Assembly: GCF_026914265.1 (NCBI RefSeq)
Contig: NC_069135.1
Location: 1,195,001-1,259,000 of the forward strand
Source of the DNA: Mya arenaria
Lineage: Eukaryota; Mollusca; Bivalvia; Myida; Myidae
Direction of reading: 5' to 3'
DNA length: 64,000 nucleotides
The notes under the pieces: model-generated
Databases searched by the model: none
Seen by the model: the letters and a program-made list of their open reading frames with translations, nothing else
Told to the model about the DNA's origin: nothing
Shown: positions 22,073-35,231 of the stretch, piece after piece
Layout of the letters: each line of letters begins with the position of its first letter
How positions within the stretch are numbered: the first letter of the stretch is position 1
Made by a program: the position numbers and the translations under genes

Positions 22073-25000
22073 ATGAGTATTGGATGGACGATACCAGATG
22101 CACAAAAACGAATCGAGCCTTGGAAATATGAAACATTTCGCGGTTATTTTACGGACATCCGTCGCGCAGCTAGGAAATCCTTGCCTAGTCATCCCGACAA
22201 AGATCTATGCAATTTGCTATGTTTGTCAACAAGGCCTGCTGAGTTAGCCGCTACACGTGTAAAAGTTCCCCGCCACGTGGACCCTGTGATAGTATCGCCG
22301 CCAAAAGATCTAGTTCCGGTCAGCAAATCTACCAGACGACCACGGAATACACCAAGAGTAGATAGAAGGCAAACGGTTAGTATACAACAATATAACACTT
22401 ACTGTGCATTTATCTTTTTTTATCTTACGTTTATTTCTTTATTCAGGATTTTTGGGATAAGAGTGAGGTTTGTGCACGTAAACTGGTTTAAACCCTCAGT
22501 AAGTTTACCTTTTAGGGACCGTTCCAGGGCGGTACCTAACATCCCTTGATAAACATACCTAGTTTTTTATATCATATATATGCGCTGTGCTGTTTGTGGA
22601 CTTTTGTGCTGTTGTTCCATGTTTGTTGTTTGTGACTTTTTTGTTCTATGTCTTTTGCGTTTTCCCTGTGCCATTAAACGGGGTTAATGTTTAAACCTTT
22701 GGCTTCGGAACTGGTTTCTGTAGTTTTTTCCACAAGATTTATGATTTCAGGAATTATTTCCAGAAAGCAATCGTTCATGTGGGCGAATTATTACTAGTAT
22801 ACGATACAATGTTTCGAGATTAATCAATCATAATACACACTTTACTAAAAATAATCTTAAATATCGAATAAACATATACAACAAGATTGTATGTTAAGTA
22901 AATCTAAATATTTCATTGTTATCGATGCATATATAATTCAATATGACAATACATGTATAAGTACGTACAACTCATTGTCTTGTACGGTTATGGTGTTTGT
23001 ATTAATTTAATGTGTTGATATACATTTAAAATTACTCGATAACTACAGCAATTGTTCAACTGATATAGTAGAATGTTAAATACTTGTCTCTTTAGTAAAA
23101 AAAAATATATATACATGCGTCTCAATTGTATTAAGTAGAAACATTGAAAAGGGAAACTATTATACTTTCAGAGAAGGTGGACGGATATTAAAGATGCCCT
23201 CCTTTGTAGAAAGGGAAATGAAAACGACCAATGTACACAGAGAGAAAAGGCGATATTTGGTTTCTCTGTTTACTTCGCCTTTGTCACTATCATCCTGCTG
23301 ATAATCATTATCATTCTAGTTTCGACTTTGTCATCAAACAACAGCAGTGTAAGTCTACATGTCCCCATTACAGTTTTAGACATGGTCAAGCTAAGCTTGC
23401 ATTAAACAAGCACACAGTGTGCAGTTCTGAAATCTTAAACAACCCCCTTATTAAGTGAAGTAATGTCGACAATTTTAAGTAAATTAAGGTTATTGATTGA
23501 AATTTAAAGGCCATTTTATCAAATCGATTAAAATAGTTTTGGATATGTATTGACCGACGCAATCGTTTATTTACAGAATAATTCCTCTGCAAACCATGGA
23601 TCAATAACAGGCCCCGAATTACCTGATTTGGGGTCAACGTCAAATCCAAATGACGGTAAAACAAACGTTTATAGGACTACAGCCGACAAATCAACAAACA
23701 ATCCAATTACAATGTCAGCAACATCGGAACTCGCCAACACAAAGTCATTAAGCAACATGAAAACAAGTAAAAATGCACCAGATATTGAGTCGACCGTATC
23801 GCATTCCTTTTTCGCCAATATAAGTTTGCCAAATTCAAACCTCACAACGGAAGCTTTTACTGAAACTAAAACTACTGCAACAACCTTTCACACTCTTACA
23901 GAAGTAAAGAACAGACTATCAACGCAAAACAGTCCGCGAAGTAATTTCACAAAGTCACCCATAACTCAATTTAGCAAATCATCTACATTTAAACCACCGT
24001 TAGCTCATACGACAAGTTCTCCCTTAATCACAAATAGTTCTTACGTTTCAACAACAATGTCTCTTACTGTTAACACAACTATTCAACCATCAAATGTAAC
24101 AGCTGTTCCAATTGAAAAACAGATGGTATCTCCATCCTGCTGGAACCATGTGTGCAATGCAAGCAGAGAAACTTTGAGCAAAGTTGATTTTTCAACGTCT
24201 CCTTGTGATGACCTCGTTCAGCATGCATGTGGGAAGTGGGAAGACAATGTTCGCTCATCAATCGACGTTTCTTCCAATAGCCCTTCAACCTCTGTCCGAG
24301 TAGAAATACAACATAACATGCTGCCCTATATAAAAGGTATAACCCTATTAAAGCTCTTGCAGTTTTCTGTGTACCACTTTCACAGGCTCAGGTTATCATT
24401 AGATTCGTATTTATGATCCTTGTTTATTTGTTAATATTATATTTTAGAAATTGTTGAACTCCCGCATTCGGAAAAAGATAGCTTTGCAGTGCTGTTGGTC
24501 AAGTCTGTCTACAAACGATGTATGCAAGCCAACACAGAGGGAACAGGAATCCCGCAACACGACGGTAATACTATCATAATTGGCATTCGGGGCAAATCCA
24601 ATGCATGACTAGATAAATTTTCATGCAAAACTTAATGTAATGGAAATGAATGTGCATAAATACATTATATTTTTATTATATTTTTTTTTATTATATATTA
24701 TATTAAAACGATTTTATTAAAAAAAGAGGTATAAGCATGTGGAATCAAGTTGCTTGCTTGTAAAGTACCGCATCATACTACACTTCTACTGAACAAGTAT
24801 ATTTTATGAAGTTGCGCAGGATCGACTGTAATTTTTCTTTGATATATTGCAACCTGTAACATTCTTACACACACACACTCGTTTTATTGATCATATAGCA
24901 ATGCAGGATGTAAGGACCATAATTGCCGTAATAGACTTGCACAAAAACGCTTCGCTTGATATCAGTGTTCCGGAATTACTGAGGGTTGTGCTAAATAGAT

Positions 25001-28000
25001 TTCGAGTCACTCCTTTCTTTCAACTATCATACCAACCGTTGTTCAACTCAAAAGATCAGCAGGAATTCGGTCTAAAGGTACTTGTACCAAATCACGTTTG
25101 TATTGCTACAGTTACATCTCGATTATTAGAAGTAGTGCATTTTGCAAATACATGGAAGGCGATTCATAATGCAGTTGTATATATGGAGCAAGTCCAGCAA
25201 GCAACTTTATAGGGATCTTGGTTAACAACACATGTCATCGTTAAATCATCCTGTATGGTAAAGTGTTTTGTAATTATACTCTTCTTCCGGTATTCAGATT
25301 GAGCCTCCAACAGCAGACGCCGACTTGGAACTACACGTCGTAAATGGGACTTTAGTGGTAACACCCCAAGACTCTAATATAACTTGCAATATCAAATATA
25401 TGCATTGGCAATGTGAACAATATAGGCATATCTTATGCGGTCAAGGAAACTGTTCAAACAAACAATATACATTACGAGTATGTGTAATTCACATTTAGTT
25501 TGAACGCTTTAAACGAAGTAGATGATTCTAATTACTCGTGGAAACAAACATCAGCAAATGCAAGTTATCGTGTTTTATTATTATAAATATTATTATAATT
25601 ATTTAGCTTGCTGTTTTTGAAAATGTCTTCCACTTAATGTCCAACAGTTTATTTGTAGTTTATTGCATGCAGACAACTTGTCTTTGATTGGACATCATGA
25701 ATGCATGTCTTAACTGTTTTCAGACATCAGATACCTACATACACGGTGTCACAACAATAATCACCAAGTTTCTTCGTTCTGTTAATACAGGTCAACAAGG
25801 TAAGCCACACACTTTGTTTCATTTAGAGTTCTCAATGCCAAAACGGCTAGATTTGCTGAATTTTCTATCCAACTGTAGTACTTTCTTTAGTAAAAACAGA
25901 GTATATTGGTCTTTGAAATGCCAAAAAAAGTTGATTATTTTCATGTTTGTCTTATTGCTTTGCAATATATTGTTTTTAATAGAGACTCCATTCTATTTGT
26001 AGATGATATAACAAGTAAAATAGCGGCAAAGATGGCTTCTGCGTTCGTCTACATAAAATTGCAATTGGTAAAGGTAAGAAATATATGCTTAAGAAGTCAT
26101 GATAATGCTTGTTTCGCAAAATATATAGGCATCTTCGCCTAATTATCACATATTTTTGTGTTTTTAGTTGCAATTATTTGGTTTGGTTTTGCAAAATAAT
26201 TCATATTATCTAAAGCAGACACTTATGACTGTTTTAATACATTCCAGGTTCTGAATAATCGGGACATTACAGTGAAGCGTCAACATGGTATTAAGTTAGA
26301 AACAACAACTGTGATGGCATTAGACTTAAATACTATGTTCCCTTTTTTCAATTGGAGTTATGCTTTAGATATGGAGGACGGAGAAGTGTTAGTAGAACTT
26401 ATAGACAGTGGGTACTTTGCCGAACTTGAATCTTTACTTGCCGATGTAGATAGGGATGAAGTTAAATGGTACATCTTCATTTCAGCGTTGTTGGAAATGT
26501 GGAAATTCGTTCCATACGAAGATAAACTAGATATTCCCAGTGTTAAATTAAACAAGCAGTTAACAAGCGTCGATTGTGTTAATGTTGCACATGAACTAGC
26601 CAAAGAGGAGATGCATGCCGCATTCATCTCACAGTTCACAAAGAAGGTTTTAGATGATCGCTTAATTATTACAGTTGTTCACCAGTCAGTGAGCCAAGCC
26701 TTCCAACAGCTGCTTTCAGAATCCACATCCGTCCCGCCAACTTTCGTACTGGTAGCATTAGCGCTGGCCAAACAGCTGAGACTCTACTTTTCACCCTTAA
26801 AATCCAACATTCAAGATACACCTATACTGAGAAACAACTTGGTTTCTTTTCTTGTTTTTGTTGCGAATTTGAAACAGCAAAATCATAACGTCGAGCACAG
26901 AAAACTGGGCAGTCGATTGAACCAAATTGAAATGGACTGGTCTGATTCTCATATGCACTATGATCCACAGTTTCATACATTGGGTAGGTATTTGATAAAA
27001 CTAACTATTTTCACTTATGGATTAGTGTAATATGTATTTACGTTTGCGAAGCCGTAGAAGTTTATGGTTATCATGATCGTAATGCCATTTTATAAAAGCA
27101 AAGCAAAATCAAACGGTTACTGGTAAATTCGTAAAATAAGTAACACATTACTTGGTAAACAATGAAAGTAAAGTTTATAAAATTATTTCTTACAGGTATT
27201 CCGACAGGTGTGACGGTGTTCCTTGAAAAACACAACCCAGACTTTTTGACATATGGTCGCTTGGGAATGTTGATGGCAGAAGAATTCATAAAGATTCTGA
27301 CAGGTACAATATAGTTTATACATGAAGTAGTTTTTTAGCTCGACTGTGCAGATTGCTGTTACCTTAAATATGAGTTACTCTCAGACTAGAGTCAGTACTA
27401 GATATCTTAAGAGAGGCCAAGAGAACATGCCTCTAATGTGGGTTGAGCCCAATTATGCCAATACCTCTTGAAAAGGTGCGTATTCCTGTACCACGAGATA
27501 ACTCAACAATTAGTGTATACATGTACATTTACCGACACCTGTACGTTATTTAACATTTCGAAATACTCCAATAAATGTCCTTATCGATTTCCCTACCCTA
27601 CGTCAGCAGGCATAGCTTTCAAGTGTGTTCCCATTTTATTATTGTAGTGTGTGTCGATTATCTAAGTCAAGATTTGAAAAAGCTAAACTGTTACCCCATT
27701 CACTTCCATCAGGTGATCTTGACGACGGAGCGCCACCTACATGGTGGGGATCAAGCAACATCTTGGCTTTTCAAGACACGTTGGGGTGCTTTCAGAACCA
27801 GCGTACCAAAATCATGGTAAACAAACTAAATTAACAGATATTATTTTTGGAGTTCTTGGATCTAAATGTTCAATCTTCTATACACCTTGTTTGCCTGACA
27901 CGATGCTATGATACCAACAGTAATTCGGACATGGACATTGGTCAGTGATGGGGATATATTCAACAACACTTTAGATTTAGCTTCATTTTAAGATTAGATT

Positions 28001-29114
28001 CCAAGTGTTTTGATTGGACTGTATAAATAACCGACCAATGGTATGATATGAATCAGTAAGGTATATCAAGTGATAAGAATAATAATTATATTGAATGTTG
28101 CCCCGATTGTTTTATTTGTAGGTATATTTTAACGAAACCAGTCAGAACGTTCTTATTGACGGAGCGTTACAAGTTGCTCACAAGGTACTTGTTGTTTCCA
28201 TTTTGCCACTTGATTGTATTTGAATATGCGTTTTTGTCAGCTGGTGGGTAGCTAAAATACAAATGAAAATGACAGAGCCAAGGTATGCTTGCGTATTTCT
28301 GAAACCTTATTAAACTTCCAGTGGTCTTCTTATTTCCTTTTTTCAGGCTTATGTTACACAAAGCACAGCAAAGGATTCGGCTGTTCCCGTAAAAAGTTTA
28401 ACGGAAGAGACCCTTTTCTTTCTTAATGCGATTCAGGTATGCACGGCTTCGTTATTTCGTTGGCTATTTGATACAAAAGAAATAGGGCCGATCGTTCAAA
28501 CTATCGTGATTTACAAAATTGCTGTAACCTTTTAAACGTGAAACACCTGATGATATACTCATATATTAAAATAAAACAAGTACAGCTGAAATGTTTGTCT
28601 CAAATCTAGTAAGAATTACTGCAGATCACATGTGTATCGCTTCCAGAGCAGAAAACAGTTGAACATCAATGACGTTAACAGCGTTGTTAGATTGAACTAA
28701 GTGCAGGACCACAAAGGCTCATTGCTGGCACCGCAAATTTGAAAGAATGAAAGTTAATGTTGTACTGATAAAATGAATATTTTGGTTACGCTTTAAACTA
28801 CAAACGAAGGAATAGTTCATTAAAATAAGGTACAGATGGCATAGAAACTAGTGTTTTTGCCATTTTCATAGAACTCGTGGGTGTGTGTGCGTGCGTGTGT
28901 TCGCGCGCGCGGATGTGTGTATGTGTGTGTATTTCTTCTGCTAGTGGCTGCAAACTTCAACCGCGTTCATATTTTCTCACCTATTGCGAATGTGCTGGGC
29001 TAAATATAAATATAGCCACTACCCCGTTCAATATTTATTACTTGTTTATGTACGACATATTGCTTTTTTCAGATACACTGCAAATTCCACGGAGATTCAC
29101 ACCTGAATATTTAA
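22073..29114 (+). CDS. M13 (neprilysin-like) pseudopeptidase, copy 2, 3'-frameshifted
   Basis: Exons: 22073-22375, 23172-23348, 23577-24336, 24448-24564, 24899-25077, 25298-about 25400 (end unresolved), 25724-25799, 26003-26073, 26248-26983, 27196-27303, 27713-27816, 28122-28184, 28347-28436, 29073-29114. Exon 1 encodes a basic cytosolic tail. Exon 2 holds a signal anchor (YFAFVTIILLIIIIILVSTL), giving type II topology. Exon 3 is a Ser/Thr-rich mucin-like stalk followed by the M13 N-terminal signature SPCDDLVQHACGKW. Later exons follow the family order. The zinc motif HExxH reads EEFIK and ENIAD reads QNVLI, so no catalysis is expected. A one-base loss in the penultimate exon (AATATT against AATACTTT in copies 1 and 3) brings an early TAA at 29112 and removes the terminal Cys motif. 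A full version would be about 1,000 residues, longer than neprilysin (about 750) because of the tail and stalk. Confidence 0.75.
22391..22720. repeat. Unclassified dispersed repeat in M13 intron 1
   Basis: Contains GTAAACTGGTTTAAACCCTC, GGGACCGTTCCAGGGCGGTA and a tail GCCATTAAACGGGGTTAATG. I recognise the phrase as one that recurs in bivalve genomic sequence. Module C keeps only the right half (from about 45380); its left half is replaced by a MULE remnant. No coding capacity. Confidence 0.4.
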
Positions 29115-29793
29115 ACAGAGAAAGGTTTGTATTTTGCGTGGACGCTTTGTTAGTACTCAAGCTTATATGATTTGCAATTCATTATTTAAAACCTCCCTGT
29201 ACAAGAAAAATATTGTCAACGTTTATATTTTAGGTTGAAGAATATAGCGAAGAACCGGGTGCCTTTCCAACTCTTCAACTGTAAAAGGAACTCCAAAATG
29301 ATTGTTACCGATAAGTGTTCCTTGCTATAAAAATGAAAATAAAATATCAAAACGTACAGTATCATTCACTTTGTTTTTTGACAATAGTAAACATATATGG
29401 AATGTATATGTAAAATCGTAAAACACATAATATAAATGCTTATAATTAATGTGTATATAACATAAATGAACACGCATGCGGACAAAGCATCACAAATATA
29501 AGTATCACAAGTCAAATGTATGAATGATACGAGTATTTTAACACTCAAGGGCTATCACATGTTATGAGATTCTCAGACTGGAGAATGATTGAAGATTGTA
29601 TTCCGCTTTGATTGACGCTCTGTCTTGGCAGACACGTGACCTACGCTTCAGCCGTCCCGTCCTGAAAATATGAATTACTACTAGTACCATTATTTGAGAA
29701 ATTAGCTTCTACTACTATGTTAATGCGATAATCATTACCGAGTACCCACAACGACAACCACGTATAGTAATAAAACTATTTAATGAAAAAAAA
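29115..29793. other. Former M13 3' exon and convergent gap, module B
   Basis: Holds the remains of the last M13 exon (about 29234-29330, homologous to 3314-3410), which is no longer read in frame after the upstream frameshift, and then the same AT-rich convergent gap as in module A. No separate gene. Confidence 0.6.
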
Positions 29794-31034
29794 TTAAAAA
29801 ATATTAACACTATAACCGGGCGTCAAGGTTTCTCTAAATGCAAATACATCATCTGCTCTCACCGTGACGCCGTGCATGTGTTGTATGGTTACAGTGGGTG
29901 TGTCGTCAAGGTTCTGGTAGGAGAACGCCACCCCGTGGTTCTAGTCCTCCGGATCCACGATGAACCCCGGAACGTGCTTCACCAACTTCCGGTGCTATAC
30001 CAGCGCTGGGCCCCACTCCCGCGACGGCCGCATTAAATGGCGTATTCTCTGAGAAAATAATTTTAAAATATTTATAGAAATACGCTTTGCATGACCTCTA
30101 GTCGTCTGTTTGAAGAACGGCCAGCGTGTAACCATTTCTAAATCAGTCCCTCAAAAAACTAACAACATGCGCAAACGCACAAAATATCTCGAAAAATATC
30201 AAATTAAAGGTTGACATTTTATGTCGGTCAAACAGACCTAACTCTTGACAACTCAGACAGGGTCGAAATTAAAACCGTCAGAACCATCAGATCGACGGTT
30301 TTCACGATCCCTGGATTACAACTATGGAATCGCCTTTTTGGAGAAAAGACAACGTGTAACAACGTAGACCTCACAATTGTCTGATATCTATACCATAGTA
30401 TTCCTTTTTAAAAAGAGATGCCAAGGACATGACGCTAAATTGCTGTAACCCTTAAAGTCATTCCGTAGGAGAATGAGTTCTTAGTTATAAAGAATCACAA
30501 AAAGATTTACTTCGCCTATTGACATATCCTTCTTATAAGTAGCAACTTTGAACACAGCGACGATGGGTACTGAAGATGTTGCAGCAAATGATATAAGCCA
30601 GCCAAGGTTCTCCGCCCAGGCCGGGTAGAAGTACGTGTTGTATGACACAGGCCGGTAGTCGATCCACGATATCAGCAAGATAAACTGGAATTAAAGACAT
30701 AAATATTATGTACTAACATTGTTAATATCATTTGGTAGATGTCAAGATCCGACACTTTCAATATCGTCTTGACATTGTATTGCTTTTTTCCATGTTCGAA
30801 TTTAAAATGGCGCGAAAATAAGGTCTAATAAAATCTATAAAATGCAACTTTACCGAGATAAACCCTAAAACACCGCGGAACTATGAAGGATAACACTGGT
30901 GTATATATTTAATAGATTTACAGTTATACTCACAATGGTTCCAGCCGGAGTTATGAAGACCCAACATAGTTTCCAGTACCATGTCCGCCATGGGCCGATC
31001 ATTACCGCCAGTTCCGTGCAGAACCGGTCTACAC
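29794..31034 (-). pseudogene. SLC6 (glycine-transporter-like) 3' fragment 2
   Basis: Exons 30934-31034, 30511-30684 and 29794-30048 correspond to the last three exons of the complete module C gene. As in fragment 1, TGG of the EDWNHG motif is TAG, a nonsense change shared by the two truncated copies and absent from the full gene. The C-terminal end differs slightly (TPGYSVNIF). There are no 5' exons; the upstream side runs into a shrunken 18-bp array and then the B/C junction at about 31270. Confidence 0.85.
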
Positions 31035-31118
31035 CTGCAAATGAACAAACAGCATGTGTGTGCCGTTTGAAATAACTATATTTCATTTGTTTACGAGATC
31101 ATGCGTACACGACATCAG

Positions 31119-31265
31119 TTTGAGCGAGAATGTACATGTGTGCGGGGAATGTACTTGTGTGCGAGGAATGTACTTGTGTGCGGGGAATGTACTTGTGTGC
31201 GGGGAATGTACTTGTGTTCGAAGGATTTACTTGTGTGCGGGGAATGTACTTGTGTGCGAAGGATG
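31119..31265. repeat. 18-bp minisatellite, contracted copy
   Basis: About 8 units of the same 18-bp repeat as 5166-7376, mostly the GGGGAATGTACTTGTGTGC variant found at the left edge of the long array. Immediately to the right (31270-31300) the sequence jumps to the MANF-side block, so the right part of the array and the adjoining 400 bp seen in module A are missing. Confidence 0.95.
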
Positions 31266-32429
31266 TGTATGTGTATTTCTTCAGACCTTGTGGTCTAGCC
31301 CCCACACACAACAGTGTACAGGTGGTTGTGGGTTCTAGCCATGCAACAGGCACTTTCCATACAGGTTAACTTGACTGGTGTTGAAAGTAAAAGGCCAGTG
31401 TGTCTGCAATGGGAGAAGGAAAATATTGTATGCTGTTGAAAGAATCGGCCTCCCTGTTAGGTGAATTGGTTATTATAAGTGTTACTATGGTTGTGATTTG
31501 AACCCCACACGGGGTGTACCTCTCCTCGGGAGGTTAAACTTAACTTACTATTTTGAGAAAATACACAGATCGTTCTCACACTAAATGGAGTTGCAGACAT
31601 TCTCTAGTCATGTTATATATTCTCAGACTTAAACATTAATTCTCATCAGGATAGTTGAATCAAAGAAAACGTCTCAATTATGAGATGTACAAGTACAACA
31701 AAATCAACCAATAATTTGTCAATTAAGTATCAAACACATAAACTTACTAAGGGTTTCAGAAAAAGTCAAGATGAGAATCTTTATGATAATATTTTTCACT
31801 GCGAAATAGAGACACAAAACTGTAAAAGACAGAGATGAGCGATTTGTAAGTATGAAGTATACATGGAAAATCAGTATATTTATCATGTTTGTAGAAAAAT
31901 ATTTAATAGTATACATGTTGATTAATTTTAATTCTCATTTATAGTGGCAGTTCTGCAGATTTTTCATATATCATCTGAAAAACTGTTTGTGTATTAAATT
32001 TACATCAACACTGACCACACAACTATATAAATGAACTTACTCTTAACTGTTTGCAAACAAGCAAAGCGTTCTGGTCAATAAGTTAAAAAAAAATCATTTT
32101 AAAAATGTCATTTGGCTATGAAAACTTCATGAACAATATGAAAAACAACTGTCAGAATTTTGTTTATTCAAGCATGACGTAGGTCAATTTTCAATGGTGT
32201 TACTTATGCTTTGAATAAAGCATTCACTGTCATATTTTTAAATAACTGACAAAAGACTTATTCTTAATAATTTGTTGATATTTTATATTGTAACAAGCAT
32301 TTTGTTCACATTTCAAATAAAATTAAGTTGTTCGATGTCTGACCCAATTAATCTTGAACAAGGCCCTTGAAGCGACGTTAATTGGTGAATTGTATTTATG
32401 TCTTTATAATTTTGTTTCATATATTTCAG
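31266..32429. other. B/C module junction and upstream MANF intron; no exon seen
   Basis: Junction at about 31270-31300, then the SINE-like block (31300-31545) and AT-rich intron sequence as in 8041-8946. No candidate for the missing 5' MANF exons. Confidence 0.5.
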
Positions 32430-35231
32430 TGCTACTATATTGGAGGGGCTGAGACCTCAGCAACAAACATCCTATAGATTATGTCTTCACCGTTCAAGAA
32501 CCATCTCCCTCTTGTGAAAGTCTGTGAAAAATTGCAAGACGCTGACCCTCAGATATATGCTCTGAAATATGGTGAGAATGCTTGAACTCAAACAAGAAAT
32601 AAGATGGGCTTTAAACAAAATCAGTCTAAGAGACATTGATATTACAATCATTAAGATCTGTTTTACTTTCACTGCAAGATTAACAGTTATGCAGTAAAAT
32701 TAGTGAAGTCAGAAAGGTGCATGAAGACAGAAGTGTGCACATGCTGGTCTCCATGTGGGCAAAAAGGTGCTCATACTGGTCTCTATGTGGGCAAAAAGGT
32801 GCACATGCTGGTCTGTATGGGGGCACTAAGGTGCACATGCTGGTCTCTATGTGGGCAAAAAGGTGCTCATGCTGGTCTGTATGAGGGCACTAAGGTGCTC
32901 ATGCTGGTCTGTATGGGGGCAAAAAGGTGCTCATGCTGGTCTCTATGTGGGCAAAAAGGTGCACATGCTGGTCTGTATGAGGGCACTAAGGTGCACATGC
33001 TGGTCTGTATGGGGGCAAAAAGGTGCTCATGCTGGTCTCTATGTGGGCAGAAAGGTGCACATGCTGGTCTGTATGAGGGCAGAAAGGTGCATATGCTGGT
33101 CTGTATGGGGGCAAAAAGGTGCACATGCTGGTCTCTATGTGGGCAAAAAGGTGCACATGCTGGTCTCTATGTGGGCAGAAAGGTGCACATGCTGGTCTCT
33201 ATGTGGGCAGAAAGGTGCACATGCTGGTCTGTATGGGGGCACTAAGGTGCACATGCTGGTCTGTATGGGGGCAAAAAGGTGCACATACTGGTCTCTATGA
33301 AGACAGAAAGGTGCTCATGATGGTCTGTATGAAGACAGAATGGTGCACATACTGGTCTTTATGTGGGCAAAAAGGTGCTCATGCTGGTCTGCAAAAAGGA
33401 CAGAATGGTACACATACTGGTCTGTATGAAGACAGAAAGGTGCACATGCTGGTCTGTATGAGGGCACTAAGGTGCACATGCTGGTCTCTATGTGGGCAGA
33501 AAGGTGCACATGCTGGTCTGTATGGGGGCACTAAGGTGCACATGCTGGTCTGTATGGGGGCAAAAAGGTGCACATACTGGTCTCTATGAAGACAGAAAGG
33601 TGCTCATGATGGTCTGTATGAAGACAGAATGGTGCACATGCTGGTCTTTATGTGGGCAAAAAGGTGCTCATGCTGGTCTGCAAAAAGGACAGAATGGTGC
33701 ACATACTGGTCTGTATGAAGACAGAAAGGTGCACATGCTGGTCTGTATGAGGGCACTAAGGTGCACATACTGGCCTCTATGTGGGCAAAAAAGTGCTCAT
33801 GCTGGTCTCTTTGTGGGCAAAAAGGTGCTCATGCTGGTCTGCAAAAAGGACAGAATGGTGCACATACTGGTCTGTATGAAGACAGAATGGTGCACATACT
33901 GTTCTCTATGAAGACAGAAAGGTGCTCATGATGGTCTCTATGAAGACAGAATGGTGCACATACTGGTCTCTATGAATACAGAATGATCCACATACTGGTC
34001 TGTATGAAGAAAGAATTGTGCATATGCTGTTCTCTATGAAGACAGAATGGTGCACATACTGGTCTCTATGTGGGCAGAATGGTGCACATACTGGTCTCTA
34101 AGAAGACAGAATGGTTCATATGATGGTCTGTATGAAGACAGAATGGTGCACATGCTGGTCTCTTTGAAGACAGAAAGGTGCATATGCTGGTCTGTATGAA
34201 TACAGAATGGTGCACATGCTGGTCTCTATGTGGGCAGAAACGAACACATGCTGGTCTGTATGAAGACTGAATTGTGCACATGCTGATCTCTATGTGGGCA
34301 GAAAGGTGCTCATGCTGGTCTCTATGTGGGCAGAAAGGTGCACATGATGGTCTGTATGAAGGCAAAATTTTGCACATGCTGGTCTCCATGAGGACAGAAT
34401 TGTGCACATGCTGGTCTCTATGTGGGCAGAAAGGTGCTCATGCTGGTCTTATTAGGGCAGAGAGGAACACATGCTGGTCTCTATGAAGACATAATTGTGC
34501 ATATGCTGGTCTCTATGTGGGCAGAAAGGTGCACATGCTGGTCTCTATGTGGGCAGAAAGGTGCTCATGCTGGTCTTATAAGGGCAGAGAGGAACACATG
34601 CTGGTCTCTATGAAGACATAATTGTGCACATGCTGATCTCTATGTGGGCAGAAAGGTGCACTTGCTGGTCTCTATGTGGGCAGAAAGGTGCTCATGCTGG
34701 TCTCTATATAGGCAAAAAGGTGCACATGATGGTCTGTATGAAGGCAAAATTTTGCACATGCTGGTCTCCATGAGGACAGAATTGTGCACATGCTGGTCTC
34801 TATGTGGGCAGAAAGGTGCTCATGCTGGTCTTATAAGGGCAGAGAGGAACACATGCTGGTCTCTATGAAGACATAATTGTGCATATGCTGGTCTCTATGT
34901 GGGCAGAAAGGTGCACATGCTGGTCTGTATGAGGGCAGAAATGTGCTGACAAAAAAGGACAGGGTGCAGCACCTTTTCATAATTCTTTAGTTAAATGTTT
35001 AACTCTATTAGCTATTCCATTTGTTTTTCAGAGAAGAAGTTGGACCTTTCTGAGGTTGAATTCAAGAAGCTCAAGGTTAAGGACCTGAAGAAGATTCTAT
35101 CCGACTGGGACGAGGAACGAGCATGCAGGGGCTGCTCCGAGAAGTCTGACTTTGTACGAGCTGTGAAAGAGCTTATGCCCAAACATGCACCCGAGGCTTA
35201 TGCTAAACTTAAAGCCAGGGATGAGCTTTGA
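32430..35231 (+). pseudogene. MANF: MANF 3' fragment, module C, with nonsense codon
   Basis: Exons 32430-32571 and 35032-35231 match the module B fragment. The first exon carries TAG in place of the Lys codon after ATSATNIL-type sequence (CTATAG against CTGAAG), and the conserved Cys of QICDLKY is Tyr (QIYALKY). The second exon is intact, with [10 protein letters not shown] and the terminal RDEL. The signal peptide and first exons are missing as in module B. This copy cannot make the saposin-like domain and is a clear pseudogene. Confidence 0.88.
32705..34948. repeat. 32-bp minisatellite in the MANF intron, module C
   Basis: About 70 units homologous to 9221-11177 but with a different variant pattern. 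The left half is dominated by GTATGGGGGCA/GTATGAGGGCACTAA units, and the right half has a duplicated block of about 340 bp: the stretch from GGGCAGAAAGGTGCTCATGC at about 34300 to about 34500 recurs at about 34680-34880. The arrays in the two modules have diverged by unit gain and loss. Confidence 0.95.

Noticed and set aside
22391-22720. Reading this repeat as an LTR of a retroelement
   Set aside because: No paired copy, no coding region and no target-site duplication is visible in the window; left as unclassified.
32703-34868. Frames of up to 180 codons with CTCWSLCGQKGAHAGL-type repeats
   Set aside because: Translation of the 32-bp minisatellite. Frames open on both strands and shift frame each unit.
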